Part shown: piece after piece, positions 12,401-23,660 of the stretch
Layout: every line of letters starts with the position of its first letter
Numbering within the stretch: position 1 is the first letter of the stretch
Assembly: GCF_027580225.2 (NCBI RefSeq)
Contig: NC_073354.2
Coordinates: 20,853,001 to 20,917,000 of the forward strand
Source: Misgurnus anguillicaudatus
Lineage: Eukaryota; Chordata; Actinopteri; Cypriniformes; Cobitidae
Direction of reading: 5' to 3'
Length of the DNA stretch: 64,000 nt
Notes under the pieces: model-generated
What the model saw: only the letters and a program-made list of their open reading frames with translations
What the model was told of the DNA's origin: nothing
Database searches by the model: none
Position numbers and translations under genes: made by a program

Positions 12401-15400
12401 CCCGGTTGGGAAAATCCAGTACATCAAACATACACGCAAAACTCCGCTGCTACCCCGGAAAATAAACTATATCCATTGTTTTCATAAGGCTGGCTTTCAT
12501 CTCCTTACATCCAAAAACACATTTCTTTCGTGCCATTGTTGAGTTTTGAAATTAAACAAAGCTGTATGGCGTGATAAGATGTTTGCAGCGTCTTCCGCTG
12601 ATTGGCGGTTTTCCAGGGGAGGTGCCCATATAAAGAAGTGATACGTATAGAAAACCCCTGAAACGTCAGTTGGACCTGTAATCGGAACAAACTTTCCGAA
12701 ACTTGTACGAACCCTGGCGAAGTGCATTCGGCTTTGATACTTTGCCTACGTTTAGCATGAGGAAACAACTGTATAACCTTGTTAATAAGTCAGAATGCTT
12801 GAAATACCATTGAACCCCCCCTTTAAAGTCCACTTTCTTTTTTTTAATTTCCAACGTTAGCACACCTCTTACATTATTTATACTAGAAAGTTGCATAGAA
12901 TAGTGCATAAGCATGGGATTTGGATTGCACCTCTTGTCTGCGATTGGTCAGCAAACATACAGACTATTGGTCAAACCAAGCGTGCCACAAAGCCCTGAAA
13001 AGTGAAGCCAAAATGGCTCGATCGCCCCCAAGTGACTGGTCCTAGTATAGGTCATAAACCCGCCTCCTCCATGTTATTCAATGGGACTTGAGACCAACTA
13101 AACAATTTAATTACACTTCAATTATTTTTTTTCCGAAGCTGATTTCTGTCATTTACTGTAGTTTTTATCACGCTGATGTAAATTCAAGTGTTTGTTTTTA
13201 AAATAAGTTTGTTTGTAGTTAGTTATTTAATGCTATAAAAACGTGTGACGTCATGATTGACAGCTGTGATATGCGCATTCTGCGAGGGCGGGGCCTTGAT
13301 TTTGGCGGCTTTACTTCCTGCTCACTACTGCGCAGGACTGGTCCCGAAATCGCTACTGCGCAGACACAAGACCCAAGATGTCAGCGCCGTATCGGGACAC
13401 TGGCGGCTTCACTTCTCACCAATGGAATAGAGCGAATGGGCGTCGTCAATTTTTTTTTCAGTCTATGGGTCAAACAAATAGCTCTTTCACACAGAGATTA
13501 CGGAAAATACATGGAATATGCGTTCCAGGATCATTTGATTTTTGGTTGATTCACATTGCCAATGATTTTCTGGAATCTGTGCATTCACACAAATAAGATG
13601 CCGTAAAGACATAATTTTTCCAAAGTGTCTGAAGTTTGCTGATTATCTATAATTTCTCTCTCGAGAAATCACGTGCATGCATTTTAGACAAGATCATAAG
13701 GAGCGTGCGATGCGCTGTTCTATCATGCTGTTGAATGATCTCATCTTCAATGCGGATAGTGACAAGCTTCCTGATCTCTGCTTCAGTCCAGTTTGCCGAC
13801 ATTTCTTGACGTGAATGTAGTCTGTGTTTAAATCCCTGTGTCAGATAGCTGAACCATAACTTTTGGTTGCAATGACACGCACAACGTCACTATGGCATGC
13901 CCCTTACGGCATTGTTTCTGCGTCTTGTTCACACAAAATGCTTTCCGTATATATTATGGCAATGTTACTAGGTCCTCTTTACGGCAGGGCTCCAGACTAA
14001 CTCTTTTCACTAGGAGCACAGTGGCCCCCAACTGAAAATTTTAGGGGCGCAACCAGAAAATTTAGGGGCACATACCGTAAATCAACATGCTAACCAAATA
14101 TTCACATTTCTACCAGTGGCGGCTCGTGACTGCTCATCCGAGGAGGCGCTAATTCAAAATATGTGTCCTGCGTGTCGAGAGATCCTGTGTGCATCACTTG
14201 TTTTGTCAAAATAAGTGCCTGCTGCACACGCGTCAAACCGTTTATGATAAAAGAGACGCTCACGTTCCCAAAATACACGCTAGACACTTCCTTAACAGTA
14301 AACTCTGATTACACATGAGATTATGCGAGTATCTGGCAAACGCGGGCGTCTCTTTTATCATAATTCCTTTGGACGCGTCTGCGGCGGGCACTTGTTTTGA
14401 CATGACACGTGGTGCACACACGATCTCTCAGGGTGCAGAACACATATTTTGAAATTACGAACCACAAACATAACAAGCTATACATGTTGTGATGATGCAT
14501 CGTGCGCCCTCAAAAAAAAGGTCACCATCCGCCACTGCTTTCTACTGAATGTAAAATTCAGTGGCACAGTCTCAAATTTTGGTGGCAGTCTGGAGCCCTG
14601 CTTTACGGGAGTGATCCCGGAACATTTACCGGATCGTTTGTGTTCACACAGAAGCCTGTATGCCAATTTCACGTAAATTTTCTGGGACCAAATTGCTTGT
14701 GTGAATGGGGTTGAACAGGAAAACATTGTGAAAGCAGCACAGATCCACCTGGAATCAGTCTATGATGGTTTACTAGTAGCTGTCTGTGCACATTAAGCTG
14801 GGATGGGAGAATGTATTTTAATATAGAAAAAATTGCACACTTCACCTTTAACACAAAACTACCAAGCATTCATTATAGGTGCCAGACATGCCATGTCTAC
14901 ACTTGTGTGTGTTGGGGTGTGTGTGCGCAAGCATGCTAGCTTTGCGGAGGTTGCATGCAGGCTGCGTGGGATGAATGAATACAATGCTTCTCTCTTGCTG
15001 AGACTGAGAATGGTATTGTTTTTTTTCTGTCATGATCTCCTGAGAGGTGTTAGTCACATACTGCATTAGCATCCACTACAGTGATACGCAAAACTCCATG
15101 AACACCACTGGCACTCAAACCAAAAATCTGTTATAGTTACCACTATAGGACCTTGTGACGAAGATGTAATTTTACAGCATGTCTTTTGGAAGACCAGGGC
15201 CCATATTCATAAAGATTCCTCTCAGAAAACTCTTAATTTAGCTTAAAAACTTTTACGTAGGAGTCTTAGCTTAAGAGCTATTCGGGACTGATCTGAGAGC
15301 AACTCTGAGTAAGGAAAAGACAAAAACTTTTATCTTAGTGAGGAGGCGGGGTTGACCCCGTTGCTACGTGTGACACAATCTTTTGAAGACTGTGATTGGT

Positions 15401-18400
15401 TGGTTGTCCAAGAAGGAAGAAAAAGAGTGCTTTAAGTATAGGATCAAGACGATTTTTTGGAAAAATCTGCAGAATGATTTTAAATGTTTTTAGAAGATAT
15501 TAGAGAATTAAAGCTATAAACATTACAAAATTGCATCTAAAATAATTACTTTTTAAAGGCTTACAATGAAAATGAATACACCAAACCAATGAGTTCTCTG
15601 AATTAAACTGGACCAACATGAACCAGATAATGTGCATGCCAAGATAGAATGATAGTTTGTATATAAAATGACATATTAAAGGCGGAGTCCACGATGTTTG
15701 AAAAACGCTTTGGAAAAGGAGACGGGCCGACTACCAAAACACACTTATAGCCAATCAGCAGTAAGGAGCGTGTCTACTAACCGACATCCTTGCCGGGTTT
15801 GCGTATGTGTGGGGTGGGTCTATCAACAGAAGGTCCAGATTCTATTGGGGTAGGGGCGTGTTTGTTTAGGTGATTTCAAATATCAACATTGGCTTTCAAA
15901 CATCGTGGACTCCGCCTTTAATGTTTATAGTGTTATATTGCAGAATAAAATAGTTTGTGTTAATACACTCTCATTATGAATTAAGCACACATTTTTACAA
16001 CCCAATGTAAACTTTATATTAAAAGAGCATTCGTCTTGTAAACGGATTTGAAATGATGAGTGCTGACTGTCGCGTCATAGACAAGAGACAAGATCTGCTT
16101 AACTCAAACTGTAAGTTTGTCAATCACGGCCATAAAATCCGCAGAATTCCACAGAGTTCTCCGCGGAAATCTGAAGGCGCGGATTCCGTTTAGCCCTGAC
16201 CATCAATTTGAGTATATAGTATTAATATATATTTTTATGTACATGCTGTTAATTTCATACTTATTTGATAGGAAATAAACAGCGACACAATGATTCTGTA
16301 CGTTTGTGTGATTACTTTGCTTATAGACGTCTGTAACAGACCTAAATCATCTCAGCTGCAAAGTTGCGTTTTTTCTAGTTACCGAATCTGTTACTGTAGT
16401 TAATGCAGTGATTACTTTTATTTCTGGCGTTATATTATATTATTATATCTCTAATAAGATCGGTCACAAACATGATTCCTGCACGATCTAATGTGTTGCA
16501 TGTTATTAACTTACTGTCATGGATTGTGTGCAACATTTTTTGTCTCCCTCTTTGTGTTTTGTTCACTTTCCCAGTTGCTAAAAAAAACTCTTAAGCCTCT
16601 TAAAAGTCCTCGTCTGTGCTCCTAACAATTTTGACATTAAGACCTCTTTTAAGGGTTAAGATGCTTACTGAATTACTTTTTTCTTTACTAGGATTTTTTC
16701 TTTAATTTTAAGAGTAAACGCCCACATTTCTAAGAATTTTCTTAGAATTGCGTCACTAGGAGCTACTTTGCATTAAGATTCTTTATGAATACGGGCCCTG
16801 ACCTTTTTTTGGACGGTCAATGTTCTTTTAAAACTTTTGATGAGAAATGTGTGTTGATTCTGCAGGTACTGGATGCTTTGTTGAACAATCTTCAGGAGAC
16901 TTTAGAGCTGGCCACATCCAGAGGAGACGGAGCAGGACCCGAGAGCAAGGTAACAGCCAAACTTTACTTTTTTGACTGTTGGTTAATATATTGGCCTTTT
17001 GGTTGAGATATATAAGGACAACGACAACCTGAGAAATTTGAAAGGATTAGTCCATTTTCTTAAAAAAAATCCAGATAATTTACTCACCACCATGTCATCC
17101 AAAAAGTTGATGTCTTTCTTTGTTTATTCGAGAAGAAATTATGTTTTTTGAGGAAAACATTCCGACGTCATTACGCAATTACGTGAGGTCACGCTGGCGT
17201 GTCACAGGACCGGAGGAAGAAGAGAAGTTGTGGTTTAAAAGTGCATATTTTTTTTTTCTTGCCAAAAATGACAATCGTTTTGCTAGATAAGACTCTTATG
17301 CCTCGTTTGGGATCGTTTAGAGTCCTTTGAAACTGCAATTTTAAACTGCATTAAAACTGTTAAGTGTTGGGGTCAATTATGTTTTCCTCAAAAAACATAA
17401 TTTCTTTTCTACTGAACAAAAAAAGAGGTCAACATTTTGGATGACATGGTGATGGGTCAATTTTCTGGATTTCTTTTAAGAAAATGGACTAATACTTTAA
17501 GGACCTATAATCACCCCATCAACACTCATTAATATTAAGTAGGTGACCTAGTTTGCCATTGCTGAAGCTGTGTTGTTTTGCATATTCATAATACCTCCAG
17601 GATTCAAAGAATGGCATAATATTTTACATATTGGTGATCTAAGCCATAAAACATTTCTATGTAATTTTGTACAGAAATAAGCCCTGACAGTGTGATTGAC
17701 TTGTATCTTATTTCACAATAACAACCGACTGCCTATACATTATCCCGCTTATTACATGCTATTTACCTCATAAGTAAGGTAAGGAAAATTAAATATTGAT
17801 TTGAAATATTTTATTAGCTCATTTTTAACAAATGCCGACCTTCTGCGACAAAAACCTGTTTATTTACATATCATTTTTATTTTTTGTAAATATAATGTCA
17901 TATATGTTATTGAAAGCCATATTTAGATTTAATATCGTGTAGTATTAAACTGTACCTGTCAAAATGGTTTGCAAGAATCTGCGTTACCTTGTGTTTAGAG
18001 TTTTGATTGGTTGTTATCTGGCAGTAACAAACCTGCAAATGTTGCACTAGCCAATCAGAATCAAGCATTCCACTGCCGTGTTATAAAGCAAAATAACAAA
18101 TAAGCCTTATAAAACAAGCATCTGTCATTCACTCTTGCAGCAGGTCAACGTTCCAGATCTAGTTTCTGCTTTGGTGACAGCAGAACAGAAAGCAGCGTCT
18201 TCACTACACTGGAGAGTTCACGAGAAGCTCCTGCAGTGCTACTCCTGTTTGCCTCGCGTCATCTCTGGAGACCAGATCTATTTCCGCTTCCTTCAGAGGA
18301 TGTTCAGCATCATCACCAACAATGTAACATGCTCATTGCTTACACACATACAGTACACACTCATGCAGATCAAGTCTCAATTACGAACCATGTCTGTTCT

Positions 18401-21400
18401 CCTTATTCTGTTCTAGAACGTTCTGCCAGTCCAGCGGGAAGCCGTAAGAACGTTATGTGTGTTTTTACGATATAACCGCAAACAGGAACAGCGGCAAGAG
18501 ATCATTAATAAAATAAAACAAGGTAAAAAGGAAGAATAGACTATTTTCATTTTTTTTGAGAGATATAGTTGTTCAAAACTGTTCTCTTCTGAATTTAAGA
18601 GCTTGCTCAAGGTAGAAGCTACTGGAACAGGCTGCGCTATCTGGACCTGTGCGACATCACAATAGACCTCTTCTCCAAATCATATTTTTGCAAGCATTTC
18701 CTTACTATGGCACTCGAGTTGGTCAGCGACCCCGTGGCCAACGTCAGGTGACAGCTTATGGTTCATTGTGTCCATAACCATGCACGTGATTCCAGACAAG
18801 CAATACTTGTGTTCAGATGTTTCTCATCTACAGTCTCCTCATTTACGTTTGATGTTTAATTCACATTAAGAGTGGGATCTTGGTTCAGTGAGTTTTCAAT
18901 GTGGGCGGCAACCCTGTGCGACATGGCATAAATAGAAACAATATGACTGTCAAAATTAAGTGTTGCCTGTTGTCACTTAATGTGGAAAAGACAGCTTTTA
19001 TTATCTGATGTGCTTAGCCTGGATATTAATAGTTTTTTCTTCAATCAGCTAAACTTTTAGCATAAATTAACTCTTTCCCTCCCAGCGCTTTTTAAAAAAG
19101 TTGCCAGCCAGCGCCAGCTTTTTTTATGATTTTCACAAAAATGTAATGCCTTCCAGAAAATGTTCTTCTTTAAATATATAAACATACAATATATCAAATG
19201 AAAGAACAGACCCTCTGCTTTCAAAAAAAGTTTCATTTTACCTTTGATTTTACTTTTTTATTCCCTCTCAAATATGGGTAGGTTTCTTCGAAAATACCAA
19301 ATTTTGAACAAAAAGCTGAGATAATTGGATTTTTGTGAAGGACTTTTTATAGAGATCAGATTCAGAGCGATGATCAAAACATACACAGAGTTCTCACGGT
19401 ACATTCACATGGGGCGTAATCGTTAAAGCTTGGCGGAAGGCTTGTGTAAAGCGTGGCCGACAGCCAATCACAGTGGCCGGTACACATGCTCCGGTCTTCC
19501 ATAAACATAATTGGCTGGCTCTGCCTAGGTTATTTGCATAAGGCGATCTGATTTGCTGACGCACGCGTTGCCGCTTTAAAAGTTGAGAATTTCTGCAGCG
19601 AGCAACGACACTGACACGGCACCGACGGATCCACAATTCAGTTCGGCAACCCATGACATCATCCATTAAAAGTGAATGGGAAGCGTCACTCTTACGCCCC
19701 GTGTGAATGTACAGTTACTGTTTACCCTAATGGGTTGCTTCCGGGTTTTATAAGTTGGGTAAGAGCGCCATCTGGTGAATAAAAGGAAATACGGAATGCC
19801 GGAAAAACTCATCATTGGCGGGGAGGCGTTTCCTCTGTATTGACGAGGTGGCTCGTCGGTGGCGGGGAAAGAGTTAATAGAAGTTTATTTTAACTTAAGT
19901 ATATTAATTAAAACATTTTTATTAACAGGGTGTGATTTTAAATAGATTTATACAAAATGCATTAATTTCAGAAGCCAATTTTGCTTCACTTTAACGTCAT
20001 ACAGTATTCTGTCATCCTGGCAGGTATAAGCTTTGTTATATGCTACCCAAACTGAGATCCACCATCAGACCGTCGGACAAACATCTGCTTCAACAGCTGG
20101 AGTTTTGTGTGCGAAAATTGTTGTGCCGTGAAAAGGACAAAGATGTAGTGGGTACTCTGCGCAAAGTGAGGCTCTCCATTAAACTTTAAAAGGATTTAAA
20201 ATATAAAGCGGTGATATAACAATAAAAATGCTCAAATTGTTAAAATTTTTTCTCAGACAGTTTTGGAGCTGGACAAACTGGACATTACAGAGCCGGTATA
20301 AAAGATGTGTGACTTTTTTTACATACCTGAAGCTGAATACTGTGTAAGCTACTTGACTGTTAATATTAAAAGAACTGTTCACATTTACAGTATCATAAGA
20401 GGCATGAAAGAGAGCTCTTGGATCAGAAGAAAGAGAAGGAAGAGGCTCTTTTACTTGAAATGGTGAGAAATGTACTGTTTGGTTCACATTTACATGAATG
20501 AAAGTGGGGAATAGATACTGTATAATATGGTTGATCAAGTGATTTCAGAACCAGAAACCATCTTTATTTGTTTAAATAGCTGCTCCTTATATTGTGTTTG
20601 TGTTTTGGTTACATAGGAACTGTTGGAACGACAGCAAAGCGAAGCCAAACTAGGTGGAGAGAAACAAGCTGATAAGAAACGTGAGTCAGGTTTTTCTTTA
20701 TCAAGCATAACCCTACAAACAATTTTGTGTTTAAAATACATCTAATAGCAGTCCGAACACGTCTAGGCTAAAACAAGCTGTAAGTGAAAATTTAATAGAT
20801 GTCTAATCATAGCCAAAATGTTGCCTTGGCTTGCATGATGCAATATCATACATCTCACAAGGTTTTTTGGCAAAAACAACATCCAGGGTTACTTTGGCTA
20901 GAAGTGTGTTACTCATAGCCAGACTTTTTGAATTTATAGTTAACCTAGAAGGTGAAATGACAGCTGTTGCATGCTGGGAAGGTATTTCTATAACTTAAAA
21001 ATGAAGAGTTTCATTGCAAAACGAGATAACCACCGTTTTTTTAATTGTTCAGAAATCTCGTTTTTTGGTTGTGCATTCCAATTAATATCAATTCAACTGC
21101 AGTTGGTTTGTTTTGATTTAAACCTTCATAACTTAAAAAATACAACTAAGTAGCGCCATAAACAAAATAATAACATGATAACATAATAATAAACATGTTT
21201 TGACAAAAATGTAAAAAAATGGATTTATCTCGTTTTGCAACGAAACTCTTCAAATATAAATGTATTCATTTTTTGGCTTTGTAATGTTATTGTTTGGCAG
21301 AGAGAGAAAGCAAGTCAAGCCTGTCTGGTAGTAAAGGAATGTCAGGATCCACATCAGGAGCATCATCAGCCAGTTCTACTGGTGAGCATCTGTTCCTGAT

Positions 21401-23660
21401 GAATATAAATCTTCACTGATTTATGACAAAGTAAAAACAAAAGCTCGAAATAGAACATTTAATCAAATCACCATGGCAGGAAATATATTTTTCCAGTTAT
21501 GAATACAGTATAAAGACATAATAAAATGGGATACAGTAAAGTCTAAAAGTTTACAATTAGTAGATACTGAAAAAAACGTTTCAATAGAGGCTTCAATGTT
21601 TTAGGGAAGGAGATGCGAAGAGCCAAACTAGCCCGAAGTCGTTCGCTCAGTGGCCATCCCACAACACCCAAGATGACCAGCTCAGACAAAACCTTGTAAG
21701 TTACAGACTCACTTTATTTCACTTGTGTTGCATTGCCGAGTCAGTAAAGCGTATGTTTGTCTTTGAATTGGTTGTCATGAGTTTCCTTTACTCTGTCATC
21801 TCAATTTTTTTCATTCAGAAAAGTAAAGGATTCAGGAAGTTGCCCTGGATCAGGAAAGAGCGCTATGCTACCAATAAATGGTAACTATTAGAATTTCAAC
21901 TATTCGAATTTCAAGTTGACCTTGCCTCAAACATTTTACGGTTTCACACACTTGTATTTTATTTTTTAGACGATAACTTGCGACCCCACCACTTTAATGT
22001 CAGCTCTTCAATCTCCTCCACGCCATCCACATCGTCCATGCCTGTACTGATCCGCAGCAACACAAGCAGCTCTGTGGATCACCGGAGTAATGGGAATAAA
22101 GACACACAATCCAGAAAGCTCTCTGTGTATGTCTATCTGGATTAAAGTCTTGGATAGAGCACAAAAGTGGCCAAACATCTTTTAAGCGTCCCTTAAGTTC
22201 CTATTTATTTTCTCCATAAGAATTTCCAAATATCTAAACCATTAACCAAAACCAAACAGTTCCAAGATTATAAAACTTGAACGAATTATGTTGTCAAATA
22301 TGAATTTATTGACTTTTTATGGGTACTTTTTTTTAACTGGAAAAGTTATTTCTTTAAAAGGTGCAAAGTGGGTTTTTTAGTGGCATCTAGTGGTGACACT
22401 GTGAATTGCAACCCCAGGGCTCAGTCCACAGCTAACCCCTCTTTTTCGAGACAAATGTACGCCTAGAGAAGCCACACCAGCCACCACAGGACAAACATCC
22501 CACCGTCCGAGAAAACGTAGTAAGAAAATGCACTCTGAAGAAGAGTTTGTCTGTTTTGGGCTACTGTAGAAACATGATGGCGACTTCCATGTAAGGGGAC
22601 CCTTTGGTGTAAAAAATACGGCTCATTCGTAGGTAACAAAAACAATACTGTTCACCATGTAAGGCCCCCACACACCACTGATAATATATTGCATATTATA
22701 CTGAATTTCTCTTAAAGGTACAGTGTGTAATTTTTAGAAGGATCTTTTGACAGAAATGCAAAATAATATACAAAACTATATTATCAGGGGAGTATAAAGA
22801 CCTTACATAATGAACCGTTATGTGTTTATTACCTTAGATTGAGACCTTTTTATCTACATACACCCAGGGTCCCCCTAAATGGAAGCCGCCATTTTGTGCT
22901 GCCGTTTTTCCACAGAAGCCCTTAAAGGACAATTTTTTTACTAAGCTGTCCCCGACGACGACATGCCCGTCCAGTGGCGGCTACCGTAGCTTCTCTATGT
23001 GTTTCAAAAGCAAGGGGTGAGCCGTGGACTTAAGCCGTTGGTTGCAATTCGCAACCTCACCACCAGATGCCGGCAAAATTTACACACTGCACCTTTAAGA
23101 GATCCTCGAAAAGTCCCATATTGCACCTTTAATAAATTTGAGACTGATTTTTTTGTTTCTAAACTACATTAATGCATATGCTATTGCTCATAGGGGCGGT
23201 TTCCCGGACAGGGATTAGACTAGTCCTAGACTAAAACATTTTTAAGAGCTGTCCAAACTGACAACAACTTTCACTGACATATTTTTAATTACATCAGGGC
23301 TCTTCGTTTTACCTCAAAATGCACACAGGTAATGTTTTTAGTAAGGCATGTTTGTTAAAGCTAGTTATATTTCCTAATTAAACTAAGGCCTAGTCGTGGA
23401 TTAAGCTAATCCCTGTCCAGGAAACCGCCCCTTAGAGTTAATCTGTATTAATCCAAAAAAAGATATATTTACTTGTGGAGAAAATGAAAAAGGTTTTTAC
23501 TTCTGGAATCTAGCAGTTTTATACTGTTTATTAAAAATTTGGATACTTATGAACTGGAAGTTTTAGCCAGAGTGTTCGTAACTATCGGTCTGTTTTTCTG
23601 TTTTTGTCCAACAGACAACGGAAGTCAAATTCCTTTGGAATGCAGTCTGGGAGAGAGTGA
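3427..23660 (+). CDS. ppp4r4: Protein phosphatase 4 regulatory subunit 4 (3' 23 exons; 5' end outside window)
   Basis: A cytosolic HEAT-repeat scaffold that binds the PP4 catalytic subunit (known for the family). Exons, each with AG/GT borders and matching phases: 3427-3529, 3646-3793, 4360-4433, 4547-4653, 6385-6492, 7045-7166, 7588-7710, 7815-7978, 10040-10159, 10693-10770, 16866-16949, 18141-18323, 18417-18522, 18600-18747, 20024-20165, 20257-20295, 20391-20462, 20617-20680, 21301-21381, 21605-21695, 21819-21880, 21970-22126, 23615-23660. They join into one open frame of 806 codons, close to the human protein minus its first 65 residues or so. Diagnostic stretches: [29 protein letters not shown]-like [36 protein letters not shown]. 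The HEAT part is followed by a charged coiled-coil-like segment (exons 20391-20680) and a Ser-rich, probably disordered tail. The start of exon 18141 could be 18144 (CAG/CAG acceptor). The gene is tail-to-tail with the serpin. Confidence 0.97.
4795..6335 (-). mobile_element. Tc1-like DNA transposon (degenerate) in ppp4r4 intron
   Basis: A roughly 1.5-kb element inserted between exons 4547-4653 and 6385-6492. Long inverted terminal repeats are visible: 4796-4950 (with AAGTGGGCTATTG, TTTCCACCAGATG, AAAGAAATCAGAACATTCAA, AAAGTGAAATGACA) matches the reverse complement of about 6140-6296. The right end continues outward to CGCTG near 6335 beside a TA-rich target; the left outer end is eroded. It carries a transposase pseudogene on the minus strand. 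The host exon phases on both sides still match, so the insertion is intronic. Confidence 0.93.
4862..5960 (-). pseudogene. Tc1/mariner DD34E transposase, frameshifted
   Basis: The minus strand starts with [11 protein letters not shown] (near 5960), a typical Tc1 N-terminus, and soon loses frame. The catalytic half is open again from 5563 down to 4862. It shows the first Asp in VWSDESK, the second in QQDNDPKH and the Glu in NPIENLW; 34 residues lie between the second Asp and the Glu, the DD34E spacing. The DNA-binding and linker part (about 5563-5900) is broken, so no full-length enzyme is encoded. Dead copies like this are normal for fish genomes. Confidence 0.93.
8672..9085 (+). mobile_element. 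TTAA-target MITE, family A copy 2
   Basis: Second copy of the 1367-1792 family, in an intron of ppp4r4 and in the same orientation. It is bounded by TTAA at 8672-8675 and 9082-9085. Its ends are better preserved than copy 1: AAAGGGGACAT on the left and GTCCCCTTTAA on the right form a clear inverted repeat. No ORF. Confidence 0.88.
11015..11745. mobile_element. Long-hairpin foldback element with TTAA ends
   Basis: A 731-bp near-palindrome in the intron between exons 10693-10770 and 16866-16949. The left arm (about 11019-11355) and right arm (about 11405-11741) are inverted copies, around an asymmetric centre of about 50 bp. Matching blocks include AGGAATGGTCTACTCATTTTC, ATCCCTCTATCATCTGTGTG, GATAGCATTTAGCTT and AGTACTTCGACTCG. 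It is flanked by TTAA on both sides. ORFs inside it are strand mirrors of the arms, not genes. Confidence 0.92.
12085..12836. mobile_element. TTAA-bounded non-autonomous DNA element
   Basis: About 750 bp between TTAA at 12085-12088 and 12833-12836. The right end, read inward on the minus strand, begins TTAAAGGGGGGGTTCAATGG, a terminus I recognise as common in cyprinid genomes. The left end (AAAGCTCACGTGACG) is only loosely complementary, so it may be truncated or composite. No coding potential: the short ORFs on the minus strand show no family similarity. Confidence 0.6.
13985..14600. mobile_element. hAT-type MITE with perfect 8-bp target duplication
   Basis: Ends CAGGGCTCCAGAC (13985) and GTCTGGAGCCCTG (14600) are perfect inverted repeats starting with CAGGG. 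They are flanked by the direct duplication CTTTACGG at 13977-13984 and 14601-14608. An 8-bp duplication with CAG-type termini is the hAT hallmark. A second hAT MITE (14114-14537) is inserted inside. No transposase is present. Confidence 0.92.
14114..14537. mobile_element. hAT-type MITE nested inside 13985-14600
   Basis: Starts CAGTGGCGGCTCGTGAC and ends GTCACCATCCGCCACTG. It is flanked by ATTTCTAC (14106-14113) and CTTTCTAC (14538-14545), a 7-of-8 match expected for an aged hAT target duplication. An internal pair of arms (about 14180-14245 and 14345-14400, both with GATAAAAGAGACGC-like sequence in opposite orientation) adds hairpin potential. It is younger than its host element because it interrupts it. 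Confidence 0.88.
15195..16800. mobile_element. Non-autonomous DNA element with CAGGGCCC ends
   Basis: The left end CAGGGCCCATATTCATAAAG and the right end (reverse complement CAGGGCCCGTATTCATAAAG) form a good inverted repeat over about 30 bp. Flanks share only GACC, so the target-duplication length is unclear. The 1.6-kb interior contains another MITE (15676-15921) and no transposase frame. The right end abuts the branch-point region just before ppp4r4 exon 16866-16949, leaving only 65 bp between the transposon end and the exon. Confidence 0.82.
15676..15921. mobile_element. TTAA-target MITE nested in 15195-16800
   Basis: A 246-bp element: TTAAAGGCGGAGTCCACG at the left and its complement CGTGGACTCCGCCTTTAA at the right, with the further match ATGTTTGAAA/TTTCAAACAT. 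TTAA is at both borders (15676-15679, 15918-15921). Inverted repeats are almost perfect for about 28 bp, suggesting a fairly recent insertion. Confidence 0.92.
17041..17500. mobile_element. TTAA-type MITE, family B short copy
   Basis: Ends AAAGGATTAGTCCATTTTCTT and AAGAAAATGGACTAATACTTTAA are inverted. Internal blocks AATCCAGATAATTTACTCACC, CACCATGTCATCCAAAA, AATTATGTTTTTTGAGGAAA and GACAATCGTTTTGCTAGATAAG recur in the longer copy at 26358-27267 in the serpin intron. The left TTAA has decayed. Confidence 0.85.
19067..19877. mobile_element. Non-autonomous element with TTAACTCTTTCCC ends
   Basis: Left end TTAACTCTTTCCCTCCC (19067) and right end GGCGGGGAAAGAGTTAA (19877) are inverted repeats including the TTAA. 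The element is interrupted by a different one (19399-19712). A partial second copy is at 225-556. No ORF of its own. Confidence 0.85.
19399..19712. mobile_element. MITE nested in 19067-19877
   Basis: Inverted ends GTACATTCACATGGGGCGTAA (about 19399-19420) and TTACGCCCCGTGTGAATGTAC (about 19692-19712). It splits the host element between the ACATACACAGAG block and the CTTCCGGGTTTTATAAG block; in the 225-556 copy these two blocks are separated by only about 30 bp. The GC-rich interior has minus-strand ORFs that I regard as chance. Its own target duplication is not clear. Confidence 0.82.
21003..21251. mobile_element. Small inverted-repeat element in ppp4r4 intron
   Basis: GAAGAGTTTCATTGCAAAACG at 21003 and CGTTTTGCAACGAAACTCTTC ending at 21251 are near-perfect inverted ends over about 28 bp, enclosing about 190 bp of AT-rich sequence. 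It sits between exons 20617-20680 and 21301-21381, ending 49 bp before the latter. The family is not recognised. Confidence 0.8.
22354..23132 (-). mobile_element. TTAA-target MITE, family D copy 1 (interrupted)
   Basis: Starts TTAAAAGGTGCAAAG at 22354 and ends TTGCACCTTTAA at 23132. Its left part (CATCTAGTGGTGAC, GAATTGCAACC) is the reverse complement of the right part of copy 2 (22712-23098), which is inserted near its right end. It lies in the last ppp4r4 intron. Confidence 0.82.
22712..23098 (+). mobile_element. TTAA-target MITE, family D copy 2 (nested in copy 1)
   Basis: TTAAAGGTACAGTGTGTAA at 22712 and TTACACACTGCACCTTTAA-like sequence ending at 23098 are inverted ends. It is inserted into copy 1 in the opposite orientation. 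Shared internal blocks AGAAGGATCTTTTGACAG and TTGCAATTCGCAACCTCAC link it to copies at 27427-27703 and 54167-54542. Confidence 0.88.
23193..23431. mobile_element. MITE with GGGGCGGTTTCC ends
   Basis: GGGGCGGTTTCCCGGACAGG at the left and CCTGTCCAGGAAACCGCCCC at the right are inverted ends; inner matches (GATTAG/CTAATC, AGTCCTAG/CTAGTCG) extend the hairpin. A common type of short non-autonomous DNA element in fish. It lies in the last ppp4r4 intron. Confidence 0.88.

Larger units (their letters stand above)
13480..14715. repeat. Outer repeat hosting two nested hAT MITEs
   Basis: The sequence on both sides of the nested elements carries loosely complementary ends: CTCTTTCACACAGAGATTACGG near 13483 and a reverse complement of TTCACACAAGCAATTTGG near 14690-14710. 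Once the inner 13985-14608 segment is set aside, the flanks look like one non-autonomous DNA element. The outer boundaries and target duplication are uncertain. Confidence 0.4.

Noticed and set aside
20179..20538. 119-codon minus-strand ORF
   Set aside because: Overlaps ppp4r4 exons 20257-20295 and 20391-20462 on the opposite strand; shadow of real exons.
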